From positions 1 through 7,130 of the forward strand of contig JAUQQB010000144.1 of assembly GCA_030550075.1 (NCBI GenBank): a stretch of 7,130 bases of DNA. Reading direction: 5' to 3'. The position numbers were made by a program, and so were the translations under genes. This stretch comes from Chloroflexota bacterium. Lineage in GTDB: Bacteria > Chloroflexota > Anaerolineae > Thermoflexales > Thermoflexaceae. The number at the start of each line of letters is the position of its first letter. The first letter of the stretch is position 1. Shown here one piece after another: positions 1 through 6,065 of this stretch. A model generated the notes under the pieces. That model made no database searches and had not been told where the DNA came from. It saw nothing but the letters and a program-made list of their open reading frames with translations.

Positions 1-255
1 CAGCTCGACAGTGATGCGGGTGAGGTCATCGGGGGTGTAGGGGAAACTCATCAGGAGCATGCGGGCGGAGGCAAGGAGGCGTTCGTAGTGCTCGCGGGGC
101 CGGAAGATGAAGAGCTGTTGCTCCTCATCGTTCCAGTAAGCCCGTATCCCCTCAAAGACTCCGGTGCCGTAGTTGAAGGCATGGGTGCGCACGCTGATCA
201 CAGCTTCCTCGATGGGCACGATGCGCCCCCTGAAGAACGCATAGCGGCCGCTCAT
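1..255 (-). CDS. ilvE: Branched-chain amino acid aminotransferase, N-terminal 85 codons (partial)
   Basis: PLP-dependent class IV aminotransferase that interconverts valine, leucine and isoleucine with their 2-oxo acids, the last step of branched-chain amino acid synthesis in the cytoplasm. The 85 visible residues begin MSGRYAFFRGRIVPIEEAVI and contain the family signature HAFNYGTGVFEGIRAY at residues 25-40. FRPREHYERLLASARML (51-67) follows and includes R59, which aligns with a PLP-phosphate-contacting arginine of IlvE. The catalytic lysine and the rest of the protein lie beyond the left edge. The ATG at 255-253 was chosen because it is preceded by a purine-rich AGGGGGAAGG Shine-Dalgarno-like stretch and gives the usual start of the family, about 25 residues before HAFNYG. 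The gene lies 287 bp downstream of folC on the same strand with hairpins between, so it is probably transcribed separately. D-amino-acid transaminase or aminodeoxychorismate lyase are the alternatives in this fold, but the FEGIRAY motif favours IlvE. Confidence 0.92.
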   Translation of the reverse strand, partial: MSGRYAFFRGRIVPIEEAVISVRTHAFNYGTGVFEGIRAYWNDEEQQLFIFRPREHYERLLASARMLLMSFPYTPDDLTRITVEL

Positions 256-296
256 GGCCTTCCCCCTATCGGTGAAAATGGTGAGGCTCAACGGGC

Positions 297-338
297 AAGA
301 GCGCCCTTCCCGATCACCGGGGAGCCATACCCGCTCTT
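297..338 (-). promoter_or_regulatory. Nested inverted repeat in the presumed ilvE leader
   Basis: On the minus strand AAGAGCG (338-332) can pair with CGCTCTT (303-297). Inside this pair, CCCG (321-318) and CGGG (312-309) enclose a 5-nt loop. The structure sits between a candidate -10 box (385-380) and the ilvE start (255). This resembles the arrangement of a leader attenuator, but no leader peptide rich in branched-chain residues, T-box signature or terminator T-run is visible, so a regulatory role is only a possibility. Confidence 0.25.
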
Positions 339-379
339 AAGGGTTCCCGGGCATGAGGAGCGCCCCCCCGCCCTTTTTG

Positions 380-385
380 ATTATA
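380..385 (-). promoter_or_regulatory. Candidate -10 box for ilvE
   Basis: A perfect TATAAT on the minus strand lies in a locally A/T-rich patch about 125 bp before the ilvE ATG, within otherwise GC-rich DNA. The hexamer 17 bp upstream (TCGCAT) matches the -35 consensus poorly, so the call rests on the -10 alone. Confidence 0.35.
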
Positions 386-450
386 TCCCGGTAGGGAGGA
401 TCATGCGATGAGGGCTCGACCGGGAGGGCTTCTTCGAAGGAGCTGGCGAG

Positions 451-485
451 CCCCTCCCCACGGTCCTTTAGGCCGTGGGGAGGGG
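451..485. repeat. REP-like hairpin, copy 1 (downstream of folC)
   Basis: CCCCTCCCCACGG (451-463) and its exact complement CCGTGGGGAGGGG (473-485) form a perfect 13-bp stem with a 9-nt loop. No T-run follows on either strand, so it is not a classic intrinsic terminator, although it could stop or protect the 3' end of folC mRNA (folC ends 66 bp to its right). A second sequence of the same design occurs at 6921-6955, with the CCCCTC, CCACG and GGCCGTGGGGAG blocks shared and the loop different. This suggests a dispersed extragenic palindrome family. Confidence 0.65.
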
Positions 486-501
486 GGATTCCGAATATTT
501 T

Positions 502-529
502 GGGGCTGGGGGGCAGGCCGCTCAGCCCC
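502..529 (-). terminator. Hairpin just downstream of folC
   Basis: GGGGCTG and CAGCCCC form 7-bp perfect arms (502-508 and 523-529) around a 14-nt G/C-rich loop, starting 14 bp after the folC stop codon. In the folC direction the stem is followed by AAAATATT rather than a T-run, so Rho-independent termination is not well supported. It may act with the stronger stem at 451-485 as a 3' processing or stabilising structure. Confidence 0.35.
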
Positions 530-542
530 GGAAGCCCTCGCT

Positions 543-1895
543 TTATCGCCCTCCGACCCGCACCGGGATCGGATCGACCTCCGGCATGGGCATCCGGCCC
601 AGGGTGGCCCACGCCTCCCGCGCCTCGGCGACTACGAACAGGGAGCCCGTGACCAGGATGGGGTCCCCTACCGCCAGCGCTTCCTCGACGGCCTGGGCGA
701 CCTCCCCACGGATCCGCCAGGGGAGGCCCAGCGCCTCGGCCGCGTCCGCCAGACGCTGAGGGTCCGCCGCCCGGGGATGACGGGAGCGGGTGAGCCAGGC
801 TTCTGCGACCAGCGGCCGCAACGGCGAAAGGATGGCCGCCGGATCTTTGTCGGTGGAGACTCCAAAGACCAGCTGCCAGCGGCGCCCCGGGAATACCTCC
901 ACTACCGTCTCCGCCAGTCGCGCCGCTGAGGCATCGTTGTGGGCCCCATCAAGGATGAACGGCGGGTCCTCCCGCAGGACCTCGAAGCGTCCCGGCCACT
1001 CCACCCGTTCCAGCCCCTCCCGGATTGCTTCATTGGAGATCCTCCATCCCTGTTCTCGCAGCCGGATCACGCCGGCTACCGCGAGGGCGGCGTTCTCCCA
1101 CTGGTGATGGCCCAGCAAGGGCAGGCGGATGGGCCAGCGGGTTCCATCCGGGGCCTGGATCTCCCCCCATTGTCCGGCCGGGGTGACATCCTTTGGGCCA
1201 TAACGCCACTCCTCCAGGATCTGAAGAGGAACCCCTCGTTCCGCTGCCACCTGACGAAGCACGGTCATCGCTTCCTCCGCCTGGGGGGCGGTCACCGCGG
1301 GAACCCCTGGCTTGAGGATGCCCGCCTTCTCGAATGCGATATCGGCCAGCGTCGGCCCCAGGATCTCCGTATGATCCAGGCTGAGGGCGGTGATCAGGCA
1401 GACGGTCGGCGAGACCACGTTCGTGGAATCCAGACGTCCCCCCAGGCCCACCTCCACCACCGCGATCTCCACCCCGGCCTCGGCGAAGGCCAGGAACCCC
1501 ATCGCCGTCAGGATGTCGAAGACCGTGAGGTCCGGGTCCGCCAGGATCATCGGACGGAGGTGTTCGAAGAGCTCAACGACCGCGGAACGGGCGATCGGCT
1601 CCCCGTCGATGCGGATCCGCTCCCGCATGGTGTGCAGGTGCGGGGAGGTGTAAAGGCCGGTGCGGTATCCGGCCGCCCGGAGGATCGCTTCGGTCATCGC
1701 GGCTGTGGAGCCCTTGCCCTTGGTGCCGGCGATGTGGATCACAGCGTAGCGGCGGTGAGGGTTCCCCAGCTTCTCCAGCAAACGCCGGATGGGATCCAGA
1801 CGAAAGGCCTCCGGCGTGCGGGGCCGGCGGGTTTCGAAATTCGCTCGTCCGAACAGGTCCGACAGAACGGCCAGATAGGCGTTTTCCTCGTTCAT
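543..1895 (-). CDS. folC: Bifunctional folylpolyglutamate synthase / dihydrofolate synthase
   Basis: A cytoplasmic Mur-ligase-superfamily enzyme that adds L-glutamate to dihydropteroate (making dihydrofolate) and/or to reduced folates, using ATP. The 450-aa product has the full family layout. It has the P-loop GTKGKGS at 57-63, then TSPHL (83-87), GLGGRLDSTN (150-159), SLDHTEILG (172-180), and EKAG with K190 at the place of the carbamylated lysine. HHQWENAALA (263-272), WPGRFEV (300-306) and DGAHN (316-320) follow in the C-terminal domain. Length is normal. The frame is open to 2072, but the upstream part runs through the extragenic palindrome and is rich in non-conserved residues. The ATG at 1895 is preceded by AGGAGG (1912-1907) with an 11-nt spacer and gives the standard FolC N-terminus. 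It is divergent from the chelatase gene and has no close operon partner. FolC usually supports growth through FPGS activity; whether the DHFS activity is retained cannot be judged from sequence alone. Confidence 0.94.
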   Translation of the reverse strand: MNEENAYLAVLSDLFGRANFETRRPRTPEAFRLDPIRRLLEKLGNPHRRYAVIHIAGTKGKGSTAAMTEAILRAAGYRTGLYTSPHLHTMRERIRIDGEPIARSAVVELFEHLRPMILADPDLTVFDILTAMGFLAFAEAGVEIAVVEVGLGGRLDSTNVVSPTVCLITALSLDHTEILGPTLADIAFEKAGILKPGVPAVTAPQAEEAMTVLRQVAAERGVPLQILEEWRYGPKDVTPAGQWGEIQAPDGTRWPIRLPLLGHHQWENAALAVAGVIRLREQGWRISNEAIREGLERVEWPGRFEVLREDPPFILDGAHNDASAARLAETVVEVFPGRRWQLVFGVSTDKDPAAILSPLRPLVAEAWLTRSRHPRAADPQRLADAAEALGLPWRIRGEVAQAVEEALAVGDPILVTGSLFVVAEAREAWATLGRMPMPEVDPIPVRVGGR

Positions 1896-1926
1896 TGTGG
1901 TTCTGTCCTCCTGGCTTTCTCCATTC

Positions 1927-1960
1927 CATGTAGGGGTGAGGCATGCCTCGCCCCTACATG
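1927..1960. repeat. 34-bp extragenic palindrome
   Basis: CATGTAGGGG (1927-1936) mirrors CCCCTACATG (1951-1960) around the centre GAGGCATGCCTC-like core. The whole 34 bp is self-complementary except one T/G pair (1937 versus 1950). It lies 14 bp upstream of the folC Shine-Dalgarno site. It resembles the short palindromic repeats scattered through intergenic regions of many Chloroflexota and cyanobacteria (general knowledge, not searched here). A partial third copy of the arm, CCCCTAC, follows directly at 1961-1967. Confidence 0.75.
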
Positions 1961-1965
1961 CCCCT

Positions 1966-1971
1966 ACTATA
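1966..1971 (-). promoter_or_regulatory. Candidate -10 box for folC
   Basis: TATAGT on the minus strand is the only A/T-rich hexamer resembling a -10 element upstream of folC. No convincing -35 hexamer is seen at the proper distance. If it is used, transcription would start around 1959, so the 34-bp palindrome would form the extreme 5' end of the folC mRNA. Confidence 0.3.
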
Positions 1972-1984
1972 ATCCGAAACAGTT

Positions 1985-2061
1985 CATTGGGATGCCCCTC
2001 CTCAGCGGGCTTTCGGGGACGGGCGGGATCCCCATTGGTGCCCCTCGCGGAGGGGGCTTTC
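1985..2061. repeat. Imperfect direct repeat, period about 48 bp
   Basis: Two related blocks, 1985-2014 and 2033-2061, both run CATTGG, then TGCCCCTC, then GGGCTTTC with a variable centre. The second block also forms a small hairpin (GCCCCTC / GAGGGGGC). They lie upstream of the rightward promoter. Function is unknown. Confidence 0.5.
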
Positions 2062-2087
2062 TGGAGGCTCACAGGGCCTCGATCTTT

Positions 2088-2115
2088 TTGACCAGTTCCC
2101 AGTTTTCGCTAGAAT
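2088..2115 (+). promoter_or_regulatory. Sigma70-type promoter for the chelatase gene
   Basis: TTGACC (2088-2093) and TAGAAT (2110-2115) each match 5 of 6 consensus bases with a 16-bp spacer, in a patch of lower GC than its surroundings. Transcription would start near 2122, giving a leader of about 55 nt before the ATG at 2178. This is the best promoter match in the window. Confidence 0.65.
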
Positions 2116-2177
2116 GAAAGGCAACCGCCCACGCCCCGCGTTCGCCGCCCAGCGGATTCCTGAAAAGGGGGTTTTCC

Positions 2178-4220
2178 ATGCGCGTGGTTTTCCCGTTTAC
2201 GGCGATTGTCGATCAGGAGCGCATGAAGCGCGCCCTGGTGCTCTGTGCGATCTACCCGCAGATCGGCGGAGTGCTGATCCGCGGGGAACGGGGCACCGCC
2301 AAGTCCACGGCCGCCCGCGCCCTGGCCGCCCTCCTCCCCGAGATCGATGTCGTGGCCGACTGCCCCTTCTCCTGCGATCCCCACCAGCCGGCCACCTGGT
2401 GCACCCTCTGCCAGGAGCGGGCCGCCCGTGGCGAGACCCTCCCGGTGGCCCGGCGCAAGACCCGCTTTGTGGACCTGCCGGTCAGCGCGACGGAGGATCG
2501 GGTGGTGGGGACTCTGGACATCGAGCGGGCGATCCAGAAGGGGGAGCGCCGGTTTGAGCCGGGGGTTCTGGCGATGGCCAACCGGGGCCTCCTGTATGTG
2601 GATGAGGTCAATTTGCTCGATGATCACATTGTGGATGTGCTGTTGGACGCGGCGGCGATGGGCGTGAACGTGGTGGAGCGGGAGGGGATTTCCTTCCAGC
2701 ATCCAGCGCGTTTCATTTTGGTCGGCACGATGAACCCGGAAGAAGGTGATCTGCGGCCGCAGTTGCTGGATCGCTTCGCCCTCTGTGTGAATGTGGAAGG
2801 GGTGCGGGATCCCGGTCAGCGGGCGGAGATCCTGCGTCGCAACCTGGCCTTCGAGCAGGATCCAGAAGGCTTCCGCGCGGAATGGGAACCCTACGAGCAC
2901 CAGCTCTCCGAGGAGATCGCCGCCGCCCGCGAGCGGCTCCCTCAGGTCATCCACACTCCACGGGATCTCCTGCTGATCGCCGGACTGGTGGCCAATTTAG
3001 GGGTCGATGGCCACCGGGCGGACTTAGTGATCCTGAAAACAGCGCGGGCCCATGCGGCCTTTAAGGGCCGGGAACAGATCACCGAGGAGGATATCCTGTT
3101 AGCGGCCGAGCTGGCGCTCCCGCACCGGCTGAAGCGCCGACCCTTCGATGAAGATGGTCATCTCGCTCTGGAGCAACTGGCCGAGCGTATGGAGCAGGTT
3201 CGGCGCCAAATTGAAGGGAATGCCCCTTCTCAGCCTACCTCGGCCTCCGAGGGAGGGACCCCAAAAAAAGTCCAGCGCACCGACGGGGAGCTCCGTGACC
3301 AGAGCCGACCTGTCGGTGAGGAGTCTGCTCCGTTGCAACGCCAGACCGTCACCCGCCAGGAGGGTGTATGGTGGGAGGGCGGGAAACAGGTTCCCATCGG
3401 GGAAACCTTCCGGGTGAAGCGCCTGGACACGCCGAAAGATCGTCGGGAGCGACGGGTGGGGGGGCGCCGGAGTGTCACTCGCTCCGCCCGCAAGCGCGGC
3501 CGCTACATCTGGGCGCGGCCTTCCCCCGGCCAGGCGGATGATCTGGCCTTCGACGCGACTTTCCGGGCTGCCGCCCCCCATCAAATCGAGCGAGATCGCT
3601 CCCGGACGGCGCTCGCGATTCGGCCGGAGGATTATCAGCGCAAGGTCCGCGTTCGCAAAGCGGCGAATTTGATCCTCTTCGTCGTGGACGCCTCGTGGAG
3701 CATGGCGGTGGCGGAACGGATGGAGGCAACCAAGGGCGCGATCCTCTCCTTGTTGACAGATGCCTATCAGCGGCGGGATCGGGTGGGGCTGATCGTCTTT
3801 CAGAAAGATCGGGCGCGGCTGGTGCTGCCGCCGACCTCCAGCGTGGATCTGGCTAAGAAAGCTCTAGAGGACATCCCTGTAGGGGGCAAAACGCCGCTCT
3901 CGGCTGGATTGTTGCTGGCCTATGAAGTGCTCTGTCGAGAGATCCTCCTACGCCCTGAGGTGCGCCCGCTCATGATCCTGCTAACGGATGGGGCGGGCAA
4001 CGTCTCGATGAGCGAGCTTCCGCCCCAGGAGGAAGCGCACCGGATCGCCAATCTCTTCCGGGAGCGCGAGATCCCCTGTGTGGTGATCAACATGGAGCAT
4101 GCGGCCTTTGACCAGGGTCTGGCGCAGGCCCTCGCCGATCATCTGGGGGCTCCCTGCTACACCCTCCAGGAACTGAAGGCCGAATCCCTGTATTCCACCG
4201 TGCGTGCAGCGATGCGTTAA
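2178..4220 (+). CDS. Fused AAA+/VWA metal-chelatase subunit (ChlI/ChlD-type; putative cobaltochelatase or Mg-chelatase component)
   Basis: The 680-aa protein joins an N-terminal MoxR/ChlI-like AAA+ ATPase to a C-terminal von Willebrand A domain, the layout of chelatase motor subunits that drive metal insertion into tetrapyrroles with a large CobN/BchH-type partner. The AAA+ part has Walker A GERGTAKST (36-44), Walker B LLYVDEVN (138-145), a sensor region GTMNPEEGDLRP (183-194) and LLDRF (196-200). Cysteines 62, 66, 75 and 78 form a possible metal site. A lid domain extends to about 330. A basic, low-complexity linker spans roughly 345-465 and contains RRERR and RSARKRGRY. The VWA domain has the MIDAS residues DASWS (504-508), T572 and D604. 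ATG 2178 has AAGGGG at 2165-2170, 7 nt upstream, and a good promoter. Both Walker motifs are intact, unlike typical BchD, so it may serve as I and D subunit in one chain. The metal (Co or Mg) and the partner are not shown by this window. MoxR-type chaperone function is a less likely alternative. Confidence 0.9.
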   Translation: MRVVFPFTAIVDQERMKRALVLCAIYPQIGGVLIRGERGTAKSTAARALAALLPEIDVVADCPFSCDPHQPATWCTLCQERAARGETLPVARRKTRFVDLPVSATEDRVVGTLDIERAIQKGERRFEPGVLAMANRGLLYVDEVNLLDDHIVDVLLDAAAMGVNVVEREGISFQHPARFILVGTMNPEEGDLRPQLLDRFALCVNVEGVRDPGQRAEILRRNLAFEQDPEGFRAEWEPYEHQLSEEIAAARERLPQVIHTPRDLLLIAGLVANLGVDGHRADLVILKTARAHAAFKGREQITEEDILLAAELALPHRLKRRPFDEDGHLALEQLAERMEQVRRQIEGNAPSQPTSASEGGTPKKVQRTDGELRDQSRPVGEESAPLQRQTVTRQEGVWWEGGKQVPIGETFRVKRLDTPKDRRERRVGGRRSVTRSARKRGRYIWARPSPGQADDLAFDATFRAAAPHQIERDRSRTALAIRPEDYQRKVRVRKAANLILFVVDASWSMAVAERMEATKGAILSLLTDAYQRRDRVGLIVFQKDRARLVLPPTSSVDLAKKALEDIPVGGKTPLSAGLLLAYEVLCREILLRPEVRPLMILLTDGAGNVSMSELPPQEEAHRIANLFREREIPCVVINMEHAAFDQGLAQALADHLGAPCYTLQELKAESLYSTVRAAMR

Positions 4221-4395
4221 AGGGCTTTCTCCAGATAGCTTCTTCCGTCTTCCCTCCTGTATGACGGTGTAAAGGACTGCGAGGGATTCTTGGGCCGGTG
4301 AGGGCATCAAAGATCACCTCCCCCAGGGCTATTTCCCCTTACCTGATCTGGAGAATCCCGGCTGAGATTCCACCCGGATTACATAACCAGTGATG
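4221..4395. other. Convergent gap between the chelatase and PHP genes
   Basis: This 175-bp spacer lies between the 3' ends of two converging genes. No gene and no strong terminator is seen. Only short arms such as AATCC/GGATT (around 4354-4380) are present, without T-runs on the outgoing side. Minus-strand open frames here are antisense extensions of the chelatase gene. Confidence 0.55.
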
Positions 4396-5049
4396 CTAGG
4401 GCTTCCTTTGAGTTCTTCGCCACTTCGCCCACGTGGAAAACAGATGCACCCAAAAAGGGCTCGAACGGCGGGTGGGGTGGGCCTGACGTAGGGCCTGCAG
4501 GAAACCCGCCGCATCTTCAAAGGGCGGAAGGGCCGTCCACGCTTGGCCGAGCTCCCGGAGCGTGTGGGCATCGCTGCCGGAGAAGCCCGGCTTGCCGAAC
4601 CGCGCGGCCAGCGCTGCGGCGCAGGCGTTATCGCTCGGGAACACACAACGCGCGTTGAAAATTTCCACCGCATCCACCAGGGGAAGCACCATCTCGGCGA
4701 TCTCCCGCCCCACTGCGGAGCCTCGCGCCCGGTCGCACGGATGCGGAAGCGCTATGACTCCACCCTGCTCTCGGATCCGGTGGATCGTTTCCAAAAGGGG
4801 AAGGCCTTTCGGGATCTCTCGCTCGATGAAGTAGGCGAGCACTTCTCCCTCGCGGGCGCGGATCTCCTCGCCTACGATGATCAGGTCAGGGGCCCGCTCC
4901 TTCAGCCGCAACGCCCCCTGAATGGTATTATGATCCGTCACCGCCACGCGGTTCAGCTCTTTTCGGCGGCAAGCGGCAAGGAAATCCTCTAAGGAAACCA
5001 AGCTGTCGGGAGAGTAAACCGTATGGGCGTGCAACTCAACCCGCCACAT
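4396..5049 (-). CDS. PHP-domain metal-dependent phosphoesterase family protein
   Basis: A 217-aa protein of the polymerase-and-histidinol-phosphatase (PHP) superfamily, which hydrolyses phosphoester bonds with a multi-metal centre. The family motifs appear in order: HAHTVYSPDS with H7 and H9, VTDHNT (37-42), GEEIRAREGEVLAYF (60-74), ALPHP (100-104), EIFNAR (129-134) and GSDAH (158-162). The usual H/D/E ligands are therefore all in place and the enzyme should be active. The substrate is not identifiable; relatives include 3',5'-nucleotide phosphatases/RNases of the TrpH (YciV) group and uncharacterised single-domain proteins. The ATG at 5049 has AGGAGA (5061-5056) 6 nt upstream and puts the first metal-binding HxH at residue 7, as is typical. 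Longer starts to 5223 lie inside cmk and give an arginine/serine-rich antifamily sequence. It overlaps the end of cmk by 14 bp and is probably translationally coupled to it. Confidence 0.88.
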   Translation of the reverse strand: MWRVELHAHTVYSPDSLVSLEDFLAACRRKELNRVAVTDHNTIQGALRLKERAPDLIIVGEEIRAREGEVLAYFIEREIPKGLPLLETIHRIREQGGVIALPHPCDRARGSAVGREIAEMVLPLVDAVEIFNARCVFPSDNACAAALAARFGKPGFSGSDAHTLRELGQAWTALPPFEDAAGFLQALRQAHPTRRSSPFWVHLFSTWAKWRRTQRKP

Positions 5050-5743
5050 GAGGTGTCTCCTGGCACCGAGCTTCGATGAGCGCAAGCACTCGCTGGAACA
5101 CCTCTTCGATCTCCATCGCAGTGGTGTCCAGGACGACGGCATCGGGAGCCGGGCGTAGCGGCGCGACTTCCCGTCCCTGATCCAGCGCGTCCCGTTGCTG
5201 CATGGTTTCCAGGACCTCATCAAAGGATACGGTTTCCCCCCGATCCTGAAGCTCTCGGTAGCGGCGCAACGCCCGGGTCTTCAGATCCGCATCGAGATAA
5301 ATCTTCAAATCTGCTTCCGGAAGGACAACGGTGCCGATATCCCGCCCCACCATCACCACCCGGCCCCGTAGCCCAATCTGGCGCTGACGATGGGTAAGGG
5401 CGCGACGGACACCTGGATAAGCGGATACCTGGGAAACCGCAGCATCCACCTCTGGGCTTCGAAGCGCCCAGGTGATATCCACGCCTTCCACCCGCACCGT
5501 ATACGGACGGCCATCGGCTACGGTGGGAGGCAGGATGTCCAGATCCAGGGTCTCCGCCAGACGGGTCAGGGCGCTTTCGTCCGTCACCGGGATGCCCCTT
5601 CGCAGGGCTGCCCAGGTGACCGCCCGATACATCACTCCGGTGTCGATATAGGTATATCCCAGATGAGCTGCCAGGCGCTGGGCCAGCGTGCTCTTCCCCG
5701 AGGCCGCTGGCCCATCAATGGCAATTTGTAACGGTCGCCCCAT
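5036..5743 (-). CDS. cmk: Cytidylate kinase (CMP/dCMP kinase)
   Basis: Transfers phosphate from ATP to CMP or dCMP, giving CDP/dCDP for RNA, DNA and lipid precursor synthesis in the cytoplasm. The 235-aa product has the P-loop AIDGPAASGKST at 8-19 and IDTGVMYRAVT (33-43), the CMP-kinase nucleotide site. SPEVDAAVSQVSAYPGVR (96-113) gives the conserved substrate-binding region, then VGRDIGTVVLP (132-142), IYLDA, RALRRYRELQ, and DALDQGREVAPLRPAPDAVVLDTT near the C-terminus. Length is normal. ATG 5743 gives the usual short N-terminus before the P-loop. AGGAGG lies 13 nt upstream, a long spacer, so the in-frame GTG at 5785 remains possible, but it lacks a good ribosome binding site and adds 14 non-conserved residues. 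The downstream PHP gene starts inside the last codons. In many bacteria cmk neighbours rpsA, plsC or ispH-type genes; none is visible here. Confidence 0.95.
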   Translation of the reverse strand: MGRPLQIAIDGPAASGKSTLAQRLAAHLGYTYIDTGVMYRAVTWAALRRGIPVTDESALTRLAETLDLDILPPTVADGRPYTVRVEGVDITWALRSPEVDAAVSQVSAYPGVRRALTHRQRQIGLRGRVVMVGRDIGTVVLPEADLKIYLDADLKTRALRRYRELQDRGETVSFDEVLETMQQRDALDQGREVAPLRPAPDAVVLDTTAMEIEEVFQRVLALIEARCQETPHVAG

Positions 5744-5756
5744 CGGGAAGGATGTT

Positions 5757-5762
5757 CCTCCT
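5757..5762 (-). promoter_or_regulatory. Ribosome binding site for cmk
   Basis: AGGAGG on the minus strand is a perfect anti-Shine-Dalgarno match but lies 13 nt before the ATG at 5743, longer than the 5-7 nt seen for the glyoxalase and PHP genes. It lies downstream of the alternative GTG at 5785, which argues for the ATG. A weak TATAGC (5793-5788) further upstream could be the -10 box. Confidence 0.55.
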
Positions 5763-5825
5763 AAATGATGCGGCAAGCGGATCACAAGCTATAATGGCTG
5801 GCTCCTGTCATTAGGAACCAGATAG

Positions 5826-6065
5826 GCTTTATTCCCAGATCCCCAGAACAGGATTAACGAGTTCCGCCAAGATCAAGCTCCTTATCGAAGGAAAGAGAAA
5901 GCAAGCTACCAAGGGTGGCGTGCTCTGGAACACATTCTAATGCATGAGGCCAGGGCCCGCAGCAGAGGGGAGTTGACGGATATCCAGTTTCAGCGAATCG
6001 CAGGTTGGAGTCGCCGAGGCACCCGGCTTCGCCCCCAAAGGGATCTTTCTCCTCCCACGGCCTGA
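5826..6065 (+). pseudogene. Possible remnant of an unrecognised gene
   Basis: A 79-codon plus-strand frame runs from just after a TAG (5823-5825) to TGA (6063-6065). The translation is protein-like rather than the arginine/proline repeats typical of shadow frames here. It starts ALFPDPQNRINEFRQDQAPY and has RRKEKASYQGWRALEHILMH further on, with many Q, E, W, Y and helix-forming residues and a codon use less GC-rich at third positions than the flanking genes. It lacks any ATG/GTG/TTG start before codon 39 and any ribosome binding site, so it cannot be an intact gene. It could be the tail of a gene truncated by rearrangement, or chance. I do not recognise the family. Confidence 0.25.

Larger units (their letters stand above)
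256..542. other. Intergenic region between folC and ilvE
   Basis: No credible gene is seen. The stretch holds two hairpins just downstream of folC (502-529 and 451-485), a TATAAT box on the minus strand at 385-380, and a nested inverted repeat (297-338) that would lie in the ilvE leader. Open frames that cross it on either strand are shadows of folC or have arginine/proline/glycine-rich translations without ribosome binding sites. Confidence 0.7.
1896..2177. other. Divergent intergenic region, folC to chelatase
   Basis: This 282-bp region separates the starts of two oppositely oriented genes. It contains the folC ribosome binding site (1907-1912), a 34-bp palindrome (1927-1960), a TATAGT/TATAAT patch (1966-1973), a 48-bp-period imperfect direct repeat (1985-2061), a strong rightward promoter (2088-2115) and the chelatase ribosome binding site (2165-2170). 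No separate gene is supported. Confidence 0.7.

Noticed and set aside
408..929. Plus-strand open frame (173 codons) at the folC 3' end
   Set aside because: It is antisense to folC and crosses two hairpins; arginine/glycine-rich and without a ribosome binding site.
2033..2061. Possible T-box-like GGTGCC...CGCGG string
   Set aside because: It only loosely resembles the T-box consensus, lies upstream of the rightward promoter, and no specifier stem or anti-terminator pairing is visible.
1896..2072. Longer FolC start (in-frame extension to 2072)
   Set aside because: The extension translates the palindrome and direct repeats; the ATG at 1895 has an AGGAGG site and matches the family N-terminus.
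939..2117. Long plus-strand open frame (392 codons)
   Set aside because: It is antisense to folC, whose motifs are unmistakable, and has no ribosome binding site or family resemblance.
2109..2954. Minus-strand open frame (281 codons)
   Set aside because: It is antisense to the AAA+ domain of the chelatase, with a His/Gly/Arg-rich translation and no motifs.
5790..5795. Plus-strand TATAAT next to the cmk start
   Set aside because: No -35 hexamer at the right distance, and no plus-strand gene with a start codon follows.
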